DNA of 36,143 nucleotides from Acidobacteriota bacterium (GCA_016934555.1 JAFGSS010000084.1:1-36143); one strand, 5' to 3'. Numbered from the stretch's first letter, positions 6,169-15,996 are shown. A program made the numbers and translations. The notes: generated by a model not told the origin, from the sequence alone.

Positions 6169-8493
6169 ATGGATATTCTGGGAGGGCTGAACAGGGAGCA
6201 GAGGCTCGCGGTGGAGCACGGGCAGGGCCCGGCGCTGGTGCTGGCGGGGGCGGGGAGCGGGAAGACGCGCGTCATCGCCTACCGGATCGCGTACCTGGTG
6301 CAGAACGGGGCCGTGCGGCCGGAAAACATTCTCGCGGTTACCTTTACCAACAAGGCGGCCAAGGAGATGCGGGAGCGGGTGCAGAAGCTCCTGGGCACGG
6401 AGCGAAGCGCGGAGCCGCTGATTTCGACCTTTCACTCCTTCTGCGTGCGCCTGCTCAGGAGGGAGATCCACCACCTGGGATACAAGAGGGACTTTTCCAT
6501 CTACGACACCGACGACCAGAAGCGGCTGATCAAGCAGACGCTCGAAGAGATGCAGGGGCCCGACCTGGAGCTCTCCCCGCGCGAAATCATCAGCCGGATC
6601 AGTTACGCCAAGAGCCACGGGGTGCCGCCGGAACGTTACGCCGCCCGCTTCCCGTCCGACAAGGCCGAAGACGTGGAATACCTCTACGACCGGTACAACA
6701 AGCGCCTGAAGAGCACCAACTCGCTCGACTTCGACGACCTGCTCCTGAAATCTGTGGCGGTGCTGGAGCAGAACCCCGAACTGGGAAAATTCTACAGCGA
6801 CTGGTACCGCTACATCCTCGTCGATGAGTACCAGGACACCAACCGCCCGCAGTACGACCTGCTCCGGCTGCTGACGACGGCGCACCGGAACCTCTTCGTG
6901 GTGGGGGACGAAGACCAGTCGATCTACAAGTTCCGGGGGGCCGACATCCAGAACATCCTGAAATTCGAAAAGGATTTCCCGGGCGCCCGCGTCATCAAGC
7001 TGGAGCAGAACTACCGTTCGACCGGCAACATCCTCCGGGCAGCCGGGACCGTGGTGGAAAACAACCGGGAGCGGAAGGGGAAGACGCTCTGGACCGAAAA
7101 CGACGGCGGCGACCTGATCAGCTGCCGCTCGGCCGAGTCGCCGCGCGAGGAGGCCCGGCTGATCACCGGGCATATCAGGCAGATCCTGCGGGAAAACCCC
7201 GACTGGCGCGTCGCCGTCCTCTACCGCGCCAATTTCCTCTCGCGCAACTTCGAGGATGTCCTGACCGAGGAGGGGATCCCCTACGCCGTCGTCGGCAGCA
7301 TCGCCTTCTTCAGCCGGATGGAGATCAGGGACCTGCTGGCCTACCTGCGCATCGTCTTCAATCCCGTGGACGACATCGCGCTCCTGCGGGTGCTCAACAC
7401 CCCGCCGCGGGGGATCGGCGCGACGACGGTCGACACCCTGACCGCCTTCGCCCTCGAGCGGGGGATCCCGGTGCTCGAGGCGCTGCGGGAGAAGGTGCAG
7501 GATCCTCAGTTTTCGCCCCGGGCGGCGCGCTCGCTCGAGCGCTTCCTGGCCCTGGTCGACAAGTGGGCGGGGTTGCAGGCGTCGAACACGCTGGCCGGGA
7601 TGCTGGAGACCATCCTCGCCGACACCGGGTACCGGCAGATGCTGGAGCGGCAGGAGACGGCGCTGGAGGCCGAAAACCGGACCGGCAACATCGACGAACT
7701 GATCGCCGCCGCCGCCGAATCGGAGGAGCGGGGGGAGACCATCGCCGAGTTCCTCGACCGCGCCTCGCTCTCCTCGGAACTCGACCACCTCAACCCCAAC
7801 GCCCGCGTGGCCCTGATGACGCTCCACAGCGCCAAGGGGCTCGAGTTTGACGTGGTGTTCCTGGCGGGGATGGAGGAGGGGCTCTTCCCCCACTCCCAGT
7901 CGAGCGGGTCGGACTCCGAGCTCGAGGAGGAGCGGAGGCTGTGCTACGTCGGGATCACGCGCGCCCGGCGCAAGCTCTTCGTCACCTGGACCCCCTTCCG
8001 CAAGACCTACGGGCCGGAGGCGGGCTTTCCCGCCCAGCCGTCCCGTTTCCTGAAGGAGATGCCGGCGGAGCTGGTGGAAGGGCTCCAAGACCTCGAAGGG
8101 GACGCCTACGATCAGCGGCCGAGGCCGAGGGGACGCTTCATGGAGCAGCCGGCCGGGTTCCGCACACCGTTCGCGCGCAAACAGCCCGAGCCGCCCCGGA
8201 AGGGGGCCTCCTGGAACCGCCCCGAATCGCTCCCGCAGCCCAAATCGATCGCCGAACTGAAGGAGTACCTGGCCGGCCAGAAGACATCAGCAGGCGCGCC
8301 CGCCGCTGCGGCCGAAGGGTCCAGCAGCGCCGCCGGGCTGCAAAGCGGGATGCGGGTCCGGCACGAGCAGTTCGGCGACGGCATCATCCTCCGCCGCGAG
8401 CGGATGGGGAGCGACTTCAAGCTGGTGATCACCTTCAGCCGCGTCGGCCGCAAGTCGCTGGTGGAGAAATTCGCGAAACTCAAGGTCCTGTAG
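6169..8493 (+). CDS. pcrA: UvrD/PcrA-family superfamily 1 DNA helicase, 774 aa
   Basis: It is a 3'-5' DNA helicase for nucleotide-excision and mismatch repair and for clearing recombinase or stalled RNA polymerase. All SF1A motifs are present: Walker A AGAGSGKT (26-33), motif II VDEYQD (218-223), motif III VVGDEDQSIYKFRGAD (244-259), the motif IV-type EQNYRST (279-285), motif V LMTLHSAKGLEF (549-560) and motif VI CYVGITRARRKL (592-603). After a Pro-rich linker, the C-terminal 50 residues (GMRVRHEQFGDGIIL...) form the Tudor-like domain that binds RNA polymerase in PcrA/UvrD. Length is normal. The ATG has no ribosome-binding site but sits 6 nt after a -10-like element. It converges with nfo, leaving 3 nt between stop codons. 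uvrD would be an equally acceptable name. Confidence 0.97.
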   Translation: MDILGGLNREQRLAVEHGQGPALVLAGAGSGKTRVIAYRIAYLVQNGAVRPENILAVTFTNKAAKEMRERVQKLLGTERSAEPLISTFHSFCVRLLRREIHHLGYKRDFSIYDTDDQKRLIKQTLEEMQGPDLELSPREIISRISYAKSHGVPPERYAARFPSDKAEDVEYLYDRYNKRLKSTNSLDFDDLLLKSVAVLEQNPELGKFYSDWYRYILVDEYQDTNRPQYDLLRLLTTAHRNLFVVGDEDQSIYKFRGADIQNILKFEKDFPGARVIKLEQNYRSTGNILRAAGTVVENNRERKGKTLWTENDGGDLISCRSAESPREEARLITGHIRQILRENPDWRVAVLYRANFLSRNFEDVLTEEGIPYAVVGSIAFFSRMEIRDLLAYLRIVFNPVDDIALLRVLNTPPRGIGATTVDTLTAFALERGIPVLEALREKVQDPQFSPRAARSLERFLALVDKWAGLQASNTLAGMLETILADTGYRQMLERQETALEAENRTGNIDELIAAAAESEERGETIAEFLDRASLSSELDHLNPNARVALMTLHSAKGLEFDVVFLAGMEEGLFPHSQSSGSDSELEEERRLCYVGITRARRKLFVTWTPFRKTYGPEAGFPAQPSRFLKEMPAELVEGLQDLEGDAYDQRPRPRGRFMEQPAGFRTPFARKQPEPPRKGASWNRPESLPQPKSIAELKEYLAGQKTSAGAPAAAAEGSSSAAGLQSGMRVRHEQFGDGIILRRERMGSDFKLVITFSRVGRKSLVEKFAKLKVL

Positions 8494-8496
8494 GGG

Positions 8497-9354
8497 CTAT
8501 CGAGTCCGGCAGAGGGACTCGAGCGTCGCGAGGTTCAGGCGGTCCTCGGCGAGATCGGGCCCCTTGGGGGTTTCCAGAATCTTGGGGACCGCGAGGAAGC
8601 GGCGGTCGTTCAGGAGAAAACGAAAGGGGTCGAGGCCCAGGAACCCCTTCCCGATGTCCGCATGGCGGTCCACCCGGCTCCCCAGCTCCTTTTTGCTGTC
8701 GTTGACGTGAAACACCCGGATCCGGCCGACCCCGATCAGGCGGTCGAACTCCCGCATCACCGCGTCGTAGCGGTTTTCCGTCCGCAGGTCGTAGCCCGCG
8801 GCGAAGGCGTGGGCGGTGTCGAAGCAGACGCCCACCCGCTCGCGCTCCCCGACCCCTTCGAGGATGGAGGCCAGCTCCTCAAAGCTGCGCCCGAGGGTGC
8901 TCCCCTGCCCGGCGGTGTTCTCCAGGAGCGGGACGACGGGACTCCCGACCTCCCCGAGCACCCGGTCGAGCGCTTCCGCCACGCGGGCGCACCCTGCCCG
9001 TTCCCCCTTCCCCAGGTGCGCGCCGGGGTGCAGCACCAGGAAGGGGACCCCCAGGAAATCGGCCCGCCTCATCTCTTCCATGAAGGCGCGGACCGATTTC
9101 TCGTAGAGCGCCCGGTCGGGGGAGGCGAGGTTGATCAGGTAGCTGTCGTGGGCCACCACCGGGCCGATACCGGTCCGGGCCCGGGCCGCGGCGAAGAGCT
9201 CCCGGTCCTCCCCCGTAAGGGGGGGGGAGTCCCACCGGTTGCTGTTCTTGAGGAAGACCTGCAGCGTCCTGCACCCGACGCTCTCCCCGCGCTCGAAGGC
9301 CTTGTGGATCCCCCCGGCGATCGACATGTGCGCCCCGATAAGCGGCGGTCTCAT
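8497..9354 (-). CDS. nfo: endonuclease IV (AP endonuclease), 285 aa
   Basis: It cleaves DNA 5' to abasic sites in base-excision repair. The TIM barrel carries the complete set of nine zinc ligands of the family, at the same numbers as the E. coli enzyme: His69, His109, Glu145, Asp179, His182, His216, Asp229, His231 and Glu261. The surrounding motifs are VVAHDSYLINL, LLENTAGQG, CFDTAHAFAAGYD and RHADIGKG. Its ATG overlaps the recQ stop by 4 nt (ATGA), so it is translationally coupled to recQ. It is the last gene of the long minus-strand run that begins with pepP. Confidence in the function is very high. Confidence 0.97.
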   Translation of the reverse strand: MRPPLIGAHMSIAGGIHKAFERGESVGCRTLQVFLKNSNRWDSPPLTGEDRELFAAARARTGIGPVVAHDSYLINLASPDRALYEKSVRAFMEEMRRADFLGVPFLVLHPGAHLGKGERAGCARVAEALDRVLGEVGSPVVPLLENTAGQGSTLGRSFEELASILEGVGERERVGVCFDTAHAFAAGYDLRTENRYDAVMREFDRLIGVGRIRVFHVNDSKKELGSRVDRHADIGKGFLGLDPFRFLLNDRRFLAVPKILETPKGPDLAEDRLNLATLESLCRTR

Positions 9355-11177
9355 CTCCCCCCCTCCGGCCGCGGCGGGAGCGGGTCCCGGTCATGCGCCC
9401 GGATCCCGGCGAGCACCCTCGGGCCGTACAGCTCGAGTTTCTTCGCGCCGATGCCGGTGACCGCGAGGAGCTCGTCCGGCGTCGCCGGTTTCTTCCGGGC
9501 CAGGTCACGCAGCGTCGCGTCGCCGAAGACGATGTAGGCGGGGACCCCGGCCTCGGCCGCCAGCGTCCGGCGCAAGGCGCGCAGCCGCTCGAACAGCGCC
9601 CGGTCCACCCCGTCCCAGGAGTCCTTTTCCACCGCCGCCTTCGGCGCCCGCCGCGCCCTGGGCGCCTCGAGCAGGAGCGGGCGTTCCTCCCCCGCGAGCG
9701 CCCGGCGCCCCAGCGCGGTGAGCTTCAGGACCCCGTAATCGCCCACCCGCGCGAGGTATTCCTGCTCCACCAGCTGCTCGATCCAGTCCCGCACCGCCGG
9801 CCGGGTCTCCTCCTTCAGGATCCCGTGGGTGGAGAGCCGGTCATGGCCGTTGGCCACGATCCGCTCCTCCCTGGAGCCGTAGAGGACGCCGGCCGTGTAA
9901 TCGGCCCCGAAGCGTTCCCCCTGCCGCAGCACGCTCGAGAGGATCTTCTGCGCCACGACGACCGGGTCGGCCACCCCCTCCACCTCCCCCAGGCAGATGT
10001 CGCAGGCGCCGCACGCCTCCGCCCCCGCCGGCTGGCCGAAATAGGCGAGGATCGCCCGGTGGCGGCAGGAGACCCCCCGGCAGTAACGCGACATCTGCCC
10101 CAGCTTCGCGAGTCCGTTCTCCACGGTCTGCGGCTCCGATTCCAGGATGATGCGCTTCCAGGTGAGGTAGTCGGCGCCCGAGTGGAGGAGGACGCACTCG
10201 GCCTCGAGCCCGTCGCGCCCGGCGCGGCCGCTCTCCTGCTGGTAGTGCTCGAGCGACCTGGGCATGGCGGCATGGACCACGTAGCGGACGTTCGATTTGT
10301 CGATCCCCATGCCGAAGGCGACGGTGGCGACGATGACGTCGGCCTCTTCCCCGATGAAGCCGTTCTGGCTCCGGTGCCGCTCCTCGTCCGACATGCCGGC
10401 GTGATAGGCGACCGCACGACACCCCTGCCGGCGGAGGGTTTCGGTCAGCCGGTCGACGTCGGAGCGGCGGAGGCAGTAGACGATGCCCGATTCCCCGGCG
10501 TGCCGGTCGATGACGTCGCGCACCTGCCGCACCCCCTCGGTGCGCCGCCGCACGCGGTAGACCAGGTTGGGACGGTCGAAGCTGCCGACCAGGACCTCCG
10601 GCTCGCCGAGCCCCAGTTGAACGGCGATATCGCCCCGCACCTGTTCGGTGGCCGTGGCCGTGTAGGCGCCGATGGGGATTTCGGGGAAAGCCGTGCGCAG
10701 AATGCCGAGCCGGCGGTATTCGGGGCGGAAATCGTGCCCCCACATGCTGACGCAGTGGGCCTCGTCGATGGCGACGGACGACACCCCCAGGCCCTTGAGA
10801 AAATCGAGGAAACCGGGGGAGAGCAGCCGTTCGGGCGACACGTAGAGGAGCCGGAGCCCCCCGGCGCCCAGCTGCCGGGACACCCGGTCCTTCTCCCCCG
10901 CGGAGAGGGTGCTGTCGAGCCGTCCGGCGGGGATGCCGCACCCGGCCAGGGCGTCGATCTGGTCCTTCATCAGGGAGATCAGGGGGGAGACCACCAGGGT
11001 CAGCCCGGGAAGGAGGAGGGCGGGCACCTGGTAACAGAGGCTCTTCCCCCCGCCGGTCGGGAGCACCACGATCGAGTCCCTTCCCCGGAGGACGCACTCC
11101 ATCGCCTCGCGCTGCAGCGGGCGGAACCCGTCATACCCCCAGTACCGCTTCAATGCTTCCGAAATTTCATCCGTCAT
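9351..11177 (-). CDS. recQ: ATP-dependent DNA helicase RecQ, 608 aa
   Basis: It is a 3'-5' helicase for recombination initiation and fork processing. The helicase core has Walker A PTGGGKS (40-46), the DEAH box IDEAHCVSMWGHDF (137-150) with the RecQ aromatic-loop region, and motif VI QQESGRAGRDG. The RQC zinc site follows at about residues 365-396, with four cysteines (C-x5-C ... C-x2-C-x2-C pattern, CGACDIC). A winged helix and then an HRDC domain (about 515-600, VFGDATLRDLARKKP and LLAVTGIG) complete the full-length architecture. It starts 15 nt after the glycosyltransferase stop and overlaps nfo by 4 nt. The coupling with nfo suggests joint expression of two repair enzymes. Confidence 0.97.
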   Translation of the reverse strand: MTDEISEALKRYWGYDGFRPLQREAMECVLRGRDSIVVLPTGGGKSLCYQVPALLLPGLTLVVSPLISLMKDQIDALAGCGIPAGRLDSTLSAGEKDRVSRQLGAGGLRLLYVSPERLLSPGFLDFLKGLGVSSVAIDEAHCVSMWGHDFRPEYRRLGILRTAFPEIPIGAYTATATEQVRGDIAVQLGLGEPEVLVGSFDRPNLVYRVRRRTEGVRQVRDVIDRHAGESGIVYCLRRSDVDRLTETLRRQGCRAVAYHAGMSDEERHRSQNGFIGEEADVIVATVAFGMGIDKSNVRYVVHAAMPRSLEHYQQESGRAGRDGLEAECVLLHSGADYLTWKRIILESEPQTVENGLAKLGQMSRYCRGVSCRHRAILAYFGQPAGAEACGACDICLGEVEGVADPVVVAQKILSSVLRQGERFGADYTAGVLYGSREERIVANGHDRLSTHGILKEETRPAVRDWIEQLVEQEYLARVGDYGVLKLTALGRRALAGEERPLLLEAPRARRAPKAAVEKDSWDGVDRALFERLRALRRTLAAEAGVPAYIVFGDATLRDLARKKPATPDELLAVTGIGAKKLELYGPRVLAGIRAHDRDPLPPRPEGGR

Positions 11178-11192
11178 GGTCGTTTCGGGCCC

Positions 11193-12740
11193 TCATCGGC
11201 AGCGATAAATATCCATGCCGGCGACCTGTTTTTCAAGGCGGCAGGCGTGGTCCAGGAAGCGGGCCAGGGGCGCATAGTCCCGGATCGGGTAGCGGCCGAA
11301 ATCGTGGTAGTCGCCGGGGGAGGTGTCCACGACGAGCTCCGGGCGGTTGCGCCGCAGATCCGCCTCCAGCATCGGCCACGCCTCGGGAACGGAGTGCCAG
11401 GCGATGTCGGCGCGGTCGCGCTCGTCGGGGTCGTTCCCTTTCCGGTATCCCGTGAGGAGGTGCGTGTTCATGAAGCGGGTGGCGGGGGTCCGCTCAGCGT
11501 AGACGTAGACGGGGGTGAACCACCCCCAAACGAAAACCTTGTCGTCCGGGTCCGTGTGGCGCCTGATGTAGTCGGTGGCGGGGCGGAAATCGGGGTCGGG
11601 CCGCCACCAGCTGTTCGTGGAGGCCTCGAAGAAGACGCCCATCAGGGCGAAGATGACGCCCGGAACCAGGGTCAGCGAGAGGATGGAGCCCTTCCAGACT
11701 CGCCTCCGCGACGGGTCTCCCGCCGACAGGAGGCGCCCAGCCGAGAGCGCCGCCGCGAGGCAGAGGGGGGGGAGGATCTGGATGAAGTAGTGGCCGAACA
11801 TCCGGCTGCCGATGAAGGTCGCTCCCGTGCTGGCCACCAGCCAGAGCAGGATGAAGAGGGAAAACCCGTTGCCGGAGCGCCACCGGCCGGCCTCGTGGCG
11901 CACCCAGAGCGCCGCGAGCACCCAGAGGATGACGGTCGCCAAGACGAAGGGGAAAAACTCGGCCAGGAGCTGCGGGAAAAAGGGGAGCGCCGCGTTTCCT
12001 GAAGCGACGTAGCGGACCGGGTAGGTCACGTTCCAGAACAGCCAGTCCCCCAGGATCCCCGCCCGGTGAAAGAGGAGCGCGATCGCCCCGGCCGGCAGGG
12101 CGAACCCGGCCCCGAACAGGCAGGCGAACCCGACGGTGCGCCCGATCCGCGCCCCGCGCCGGAGAAGCGGAAGCGCGACGAGGAGGAAGACCAGGACCGC
12201 CGCGCCCCCGACGGCGCCCACCTGCTTGAACAGGGGGGCGGCCCCGAAAGCCAGCCCCGCGGCGAAATAGAGCCCCCGGCTGTCGCGCGTGAAGGCGTCG
12301 AGGAGCGCGAGCGCCCCCAGGGCGCAGGGGAGGGCCATGAAGATCTCGCTGTTGGCCGCGATCATCTTGGGGTAGAGCGAGGCCGTGAAGACGAGATAGA
12401 AGAGGAAGGCGCACACCGCCTCGAGCCTCCCCCCCAGCCGGAGCGCGGCCAGGGCCAGCACGGCGGCCGTGAGGATCGTCCAGGCGAAGGTCAGGACATG
12501 GACCGCCCCCATGTTGTATCTGCCGAAGAGCTCGAACACCGCCCGGTAAACGTAAAAGATCCCCGGCGGCTTGTTCTCAACGGCGTCGCGGTACGGCAGC
12601 CCCCCGTCCATCAACACCGCGGCGGCGCCCGCGTAACAGCCCTCGTCCATATCCTGGAGGGTGTGGAAAAGATAGGGGACCCTCAAAAGGGCGCCCAGAA
12701 GCAGGACGAGGCCGAGGATCCTGATGGTCTTTGGGGACAT
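11193..12740 (-). CDS. GT-C fold glycosyltransferase, ArnT/PMT-like membrane protein, 515 aa
   Basis: It is a polytopic inner-membrane protein with about ten or more hydrophobic segments. Just after the first segment comes the acidic motif DMDEG in the first large periplasmic loop, followed by DAVENKPPG. This D-x-D-E plus ENKPPG pattern is characteristic of GT39/GT83-like transferases that use polyprenyl-phosphate sugars to modify lipids or proteins in the periplasm. The C-terminal 130 residues are soluble (after SNSWWRPDPDF) and would be periplasmic. The acceptor is unknown; lipid A, glycan or protein are all possible. The ATG at 12740 is preferred over a GTG at 12749. It follows glgC by 26 nt and precedes recQ by 15 nt, so it is co-transcribed in the long run without an obvious functional link to its neighbours. 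Confidence 0.82.
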   Translation of the reverse strand: MSPKTIRILGLVLLLGALLRVPYLFHTLQDMDEGCYAGAAAVLMDGGLPYRDAVENKPPGIFYVYRAVFELFGRYNMGAVHVLTFAWTILTAAVLALAALRLGGRLEAVCAFLFYLVFTASLYPKMIAANSEIFMALPCALGALALLDAFTRDSRGLYFAAGLAFGAAPLFKQVGAVGGAAVLVFLLVALPLLRRGARIGRTVGFACLFGAGFALPAGAIALLFHRAGILGDWLFWNVTYPVRYVASGNAALPFFPQLLAEFFPFVLATVILWVLAALWVRHEAGRWRSGNGFSLFILLWLVASTGATFIGSRMFGHYFIQILPPLCLAAALSAGRLLSAGDPSRRRVWKGSILSLTLVPGVIFALMGVFFEASTNSWWRPDPDFRPATDYIRRHTDPDDKVFVWGWFTPVYVYAERTPATRFMNTHLLTGYRKGNDPDERDRADIAWHSVPEAWPMLEADLRRNRPELVVDTSPGDYHDFGRYPIRDYAPLARFLDHACRLEKQVAGMDIYRCR

Positions 12741-12766
12741 CGATCCCACTATGGGCGGAGAGGGCC

Positions 12767-14023
12767 TCAGATGACCGTTCCGCTCCGAATCCAGGCCCCC
12801 TTCGGCACAACGATGATCCCGTCCCGGATGCAGTAGCTCTCGTCGTCCTTTTCCTGAAGGTTGTGGGCGTTGATGATAGAGACGTTGTCGCCGATCCGCA
12901 CGTTCTTGTCGACGATGGCGTTGATGATGGTGCAGTGGTTCCCGATGCCGATGTGCGGCTGCTTCTTATCCAGGTTTTCCTGCAGCTGCTCCGCGGTTTC
13001 GTAGTGGTCGGAGCCCATGATGATGGAGTGCTTGATCGTGGTCCCGATGCCGATGCGGCTGCGGACCCCGATGATGGAGTGCTTGATGTCGGCGCCCGTG
13101 AGGATGCAGCCGCTGGAAATAATGGACTGGTGGATGTTGCAGTTGTTGAGCTTCGACCCGGGCAGGTTGCGCGGGTGGGTGTAGATGGGGCGTGTCACGT
13201 CGTAGAAATTGAACCGGGGGGCGACGTCGGCCAGGGCGAGGTTGGCCTCGTAGAACGCCCGGATGGTCCCGACGTCCTCCCAGTACCCGTCGAAGGGGCA
13301 GGCCCAGACGCGATGGGTCCCGATCGCCTGGGGGATCACCTCCTTGCCGAAATCGGCCGCCGTCGTGCTGGAAAGGAGGTCCACCAGGAAGTTCTTTTCG
13401 AAGACGTAGATGCCCATGCTGGCGAGGTAGTTCCGGCCGTCGGGACGGTCATCCGATCGCAGCTCCGCCAGCGCCTCCGGCTTCGGCTTCTCGCTGAAGC
13501 CGAGCACCTTCCCCCCCGGATCGGTCTTCATGATGCCCAGGTCCGGGGCCTCCGCCGCGGAGACCGGGATCGCGGCCACGGTGATCTCGGCCCCGCTTTC
13601 GAGATGGCAGTTGATGACCCGGCGCAGGTCCATCTGGTAGAGCTGGTCCCCGGACAGCACGATGACGTACTTCGCGTCCTCGAAAGGGATCAGGTGCTTG
13701 AGGCTCTTGCGCACCGCGTCGGCCGTCCCCTGGAACCAGCTGGAGCTTTCGGGCGTCTGCTCGGCGGCCAGGATGTCGACGAAGCCGCCGTTGAACATGT
13801 CGAACTTGTAGGTCTGGACGATGTGCTTGTTGAGGGAGGCCGAGTTGTACTGCGTCAGCACGAACACCCGGTTGATGTGGGAGTTCAGGCAGTTGCTGAT
13901 CGGGATGTCGATGAGGCGGTATTTTCCTCCCAGGGGTACGGCCGGTTTGCTCCGCTCCTTGGTCAGGGGATACAGGCGTTGCCCCTGTCCGCCGCCCAGA
14001 ATCACTCCTATGACGTCTTTCAT
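12767..14023 (-). CDS. glgC: glucose-1-phosphate adenylyltransferase, 418 aa
   Basis: It makes ADP-glucose from glucose-1-phosphate and ATP, the committed step of bacterial glycogen synthesis. The nucleotidyltransferase domain opens with VILGGGQGQRLYPLT (7-21) and ERSKPAVP, contains LSGDQLYQMD for metal and nucleotide binding, the sugar-site motif FSEKPK, and FDGYWEDVGT. The C-terminal third is a left-handed beta-helix (repeats such as SIIGVRSRIGIGTTIKHS) ending in DGIIVVPKGAWIRSGTVI. Length matches the family. The ATG at 14023 is chosen because the conserved domain begins immediately after it and GGAG precedes it. It follows hisI by 42 nt. No glgA, glgB or glgP lies in the window, so glycogen genes are dispersed. 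Confidence 0.95.
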   Translation of the reverse strand: MKDVIGVILGGGQGQRLYPLTKERSKPAVPLGGKYRLIDIPISNCLNSHINRVFVLTQYNSASLNKHIVQTYKFDMFNGGFVDILAAEQTPESSSWFQGTADAVRKSLKHLIPFEDAKYVIVLSGDQLYQMDLRRVINCHLESGAEITVAAIPVSAAEAPDLGIMKTDPGGKVLGFSEKPKPEALAELRSDDRPDGRNYLASMGIYVFEKNFLVDLLSSTTAADFGKEVIPQAIGTHRVWACPFDGYWEDVGTIRAFYEANLALADVAPRFNFYDVTRPIYTHPRNLPGSKLNNCNIHQSIISSGCILTGADIKHSIIGVRSRIGIGTTIKHSIIMGSDHYETAEQLQENLDKKQPHIGIGNHCTIINAIVDKNVRIGDNVSIINAHNLQEKDDESYCIRDGIIVVPKGAWIRSGTVI

Positions 14024-14065
14024 ACCCGCTCTCCGACGGTTCCGGCCCGCGCCTGCGGGCTCCAT

Positions 14066-14401
14066 CTACCCCGCCGCGAAACCCTCCACCGCCTCGTAAA
14101 AACAGGAGCGCGCCCCCGTATGGCACGCGGGCCCCTTCGGGTGGACCCGGATGACCAGAGCATCCAGGTCGCAATCGGCCGTGACGCTGACGACCTTCTG
14201 CGTGTTACCCGAGGTCTCCCCCTTGTGCCAGAGGCATTGGCGGCTCCGGCTGAAAAAAACCGTTTCCCCCAGTTCGAGCGTCTTCCGGAGGCTCTCGCGG
14301 CTCACATAGGCCACCGTGAGCACTTCGCCCGTATCGGCGTCCTGGACGACGGCGGGGATCAGCCCGACGGCGCCCCATTTAAGATCTTCGATGCTTTTCA
14401 T
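14066..14401 (-). CDS. hisI: phosphoribosyl-AMP cyclohydrolase, 111 aa
   Basis: It opens the purine ring of phosphoribosyl-AMP (third step of histidine biosynthesis). Typical sequence is seen: [33 protein letters not shown], then the zinc-site region [13 protein letters not shown] followed by [12 protein letters not shown], which supplies the ligand cysteines. It is the monofunctional form: the HisE pyrophosphohydrolase domain found fused in many bacteria is absent here and in the rest of the window. The start at 14401 gives the standard N-terminus; AGAGAGA upstream is a modest ribosome-binding site. It lies 32 nt after hisF and closes the his block. Confidence 0.95.
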   Translation of the reverse strand: MKSIEDLKWGAVGLIPAVVQDADTGEVLTVAYVSRESLRKTLELGETVFFSRSRQCLWHKGETSGNTQKVVSVTADCDLDALVIRVHPKGPACHTGARSCFYEAVEGFAAG

Positions 14402-14433
14402 ATTCTCTCTCTTGTCCGGTGAAGTCCACCTTA

Positions 14434-15210
14434 TTATGCCGGGCGCATCGGGATGCCGCGCGCGCGCAGGTATCTCCTGGCCTCGGCGATCGTGTGGTTG
14501 CCAAAATGAAAGATGGAGGCCGCCAGCACCGCGCTGGCACGCCCCTCGATAAAGGCGTCGGCCAGGTGCTCGAGCGCGCCGCACCCCCCGGAGGCGATGA
14601 CGGGAACTCCCACCCGCTCCGCCACCCGGCGGTTGAGCACGTTGTCGTACCCCGCCCGGGTCCCGTCACGGTCCATGGACGTCAGCAGGATTTCCCCGGC
14701 GCCCCTTTCGGCCGCCTCCGCCGCCCAGGCGACGGCTTCGAGCGGTCGGCGGACCCTCCCGCCGTGGGTCGTGACCTCCCACCGCGGCCGGCCCTCGTCC
14801 CACGGAGAGGCCCGGCGCGCGTCGACGGCCACGACGATGCACTGGGACCCGAAGTAGCGCGCCGCCTCCGTGATCAGCCCGGGGTTGTCGATGGCCGAGG
14901 TGTTGAGCGACACCTTGTCGGCGCCGGCGCGCAGGATGGCCTGGATGTCCTCCATGGTGCGCAGCCCCCCGCCGACGGTGAAGGGGATGAAGATCCGGTC
15001 GGCGACGGCCCGGACCATCCGGGTCACGATCTCCCGGCGGTCGGAGGAGGCCGTGATGTCGAGAAACACCAGTTCGTCCGCCCCCTCGGCGTCGTAGCGC
15101 GCGGCCGCCTCCACCGGGTCCCCGGCGTCGACCAGGTTGACGAAATGGGTCCCCTTGACGACCCGGCCCTCCCTCACGTCCAGGCAGGGAATGATTCTTT
15201 TCGCAAGCAT
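14434..15210 (-). CDS. hisF: imidazole glycerol phosphate synthase, cyclase subunit, 258 aa
   Basis: It uses ammonia from HisH to convert PRFAR into imidazole glycerol phosphate and AICAR. The beta/alpha barrel keeps both catalytic aspartates: Asp11 in [14 protein letters not shown] and Asp130 in VVAVDARR. The phosphate-binding loops ([39 protein letters not shown]) are intact. The C-terminus is normal. It is 36 nt after hisA and forms the expected complex with HisH, encoded two genes upstream in the same operon. Confidence 0.97.
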   Translation of the reverse strand: MLAKRIIPCLDVREGRVVKGTHFVNLVDAGDPVEAAARYDAEGADELVFLDITASSDRREIVTRMVRAVADRIFIPFTVGGGLRTMEDIQAILRAGADKVSLNTSAIDNPGLITEAARYFGSQCIVVAVDARRASPWDEGRPRWEVTTHGGRVRRPLEAVAWAAEAAERGAGEILLTSMDRDGTRAGYDNVLNRRVAERVGVPVIASGGCGALEHLADAFIEGRASAVLAASIFHFGNHTIAEARRYLRARGIPMRPA

Positions 15211-15246
15211 GCGCCTATAACCTTCCGCGTTTCCCCCGGCCCGCCC

Positions 15247-15978
15247 CTACCACGACAGCATCCGGGCCCGCAGATTCCTGAAATCGATCTTGCCGTCGTA
15301 GAGCGCCCGGCCCAGGATGACGCCCTCGATCCCGGCCCCGCGCCGCAGCCAGAGTTCCCGGATGTCCTCCTCGGAAGCGACCCCGCCGCTGGCGATGACC
15401 CGGAGCCCCGAATCCCGGGCGACCTTCTCGGTTTCCGCGTAGTTGACCCCCGTGAGCATCCCGTCGCGCGCCACGTCGGTGTAGATGATGCGCTCGATCC
15501 CGAGCCCCTTCATATCGAGGGCCAGGTCCACGGCCTCCACCGGAGTCTGGTCCACCCACCCGCGCAGGGCCACCTTTCCCCGCCGCGCATCGATGCCCGC
15601 CACTATGGCGCCCGGGTGGCGGCGCACCGCCTCCCGCACGACGCCGGGGTTCTCTACCGCCACCGTCCCCAGGATGGCGCGGTCGGCGCCCAGATCGAGG
15701 ACGGCGTCGATCTCATCGAGCGTCCGCAGCCCCCCCCCGAACTCGACCGGGATCTTCAGGGAGCGGAAGATGGAGCGCGCAACGTCCAGGTGCGCCGAGC
15801 GCCCGGAGAAGGCACCGTCCAGGTCCACCAGGTGCAACCGCGTCGCCCCTTCCGCCTCCCAGTGGAGGGCCATAGCCACCGGGTCGTCGCCGTACTCCGT
15901 AACCCGGGAGGCGACCCCTTCCTGGAGCCGGACGCATTTCCCCCCCTTCATGTCCACGGCCGGTATCAATTCCAGCAT
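15247..15978 (-). CDS. hisA: ProFAR isomerase (HisA), 243 aa
   Basis: It carries out the Amadori rearrangement of ProFAR to PRFAR. The half-barrel signature is clear, with catalytic Asp9 (IPAVDMKGGKCVRLQ) and Asp130 (VAGIDARRGKVALRGW), and phosphate loops EFGGGLRT, AILGTVAVEN, IYTDVARDGML and VIASGGV. This is a dedicated HisA and not the actinobacterial dual-function PriA by context, since it sits in a complete-looking his block, but a trpF activity cannot be excluded from sequence. It begins 18 nt after hisH with GGGGGGA upstream. Confidence 0.96.
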   Translation of the reverse strand: MLELIPAVDMKGGKCVRLQEGVASRVTEYGDDPVAMALHWEAEGATRLHLVDLDGAFSGRSAHLDVARSIFRSLKIPVEFGGGLRTLDEIDAVLDLGADRAILGTVAVENPGVVREAVRRHPGAIVAGIDARRGKVALRGWVDQTPVEAVDLALDMKGLGIERIIYTDVARDGMLTGVNYAETEKVARDSGLRVIASGGVASEEDIRELWLRRGAGIEGVILGRALYDGKIDFRNLRARMLSW

Positions 15979-15996
15979 ATGCGTCCCCCCGTCCGC

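Noticed and set aside
6019-8088. 689-codon minus-strand open frame opposite pcrA
   Set aside because: Antisense shadow of a gene with all helicase motifs.
9393-12002. 869-codon plus-strand open frame opposite recQ and the glycosyltransferase
   Set aside because: It spans two unrelated real genes on the other strand and has shadow composition.
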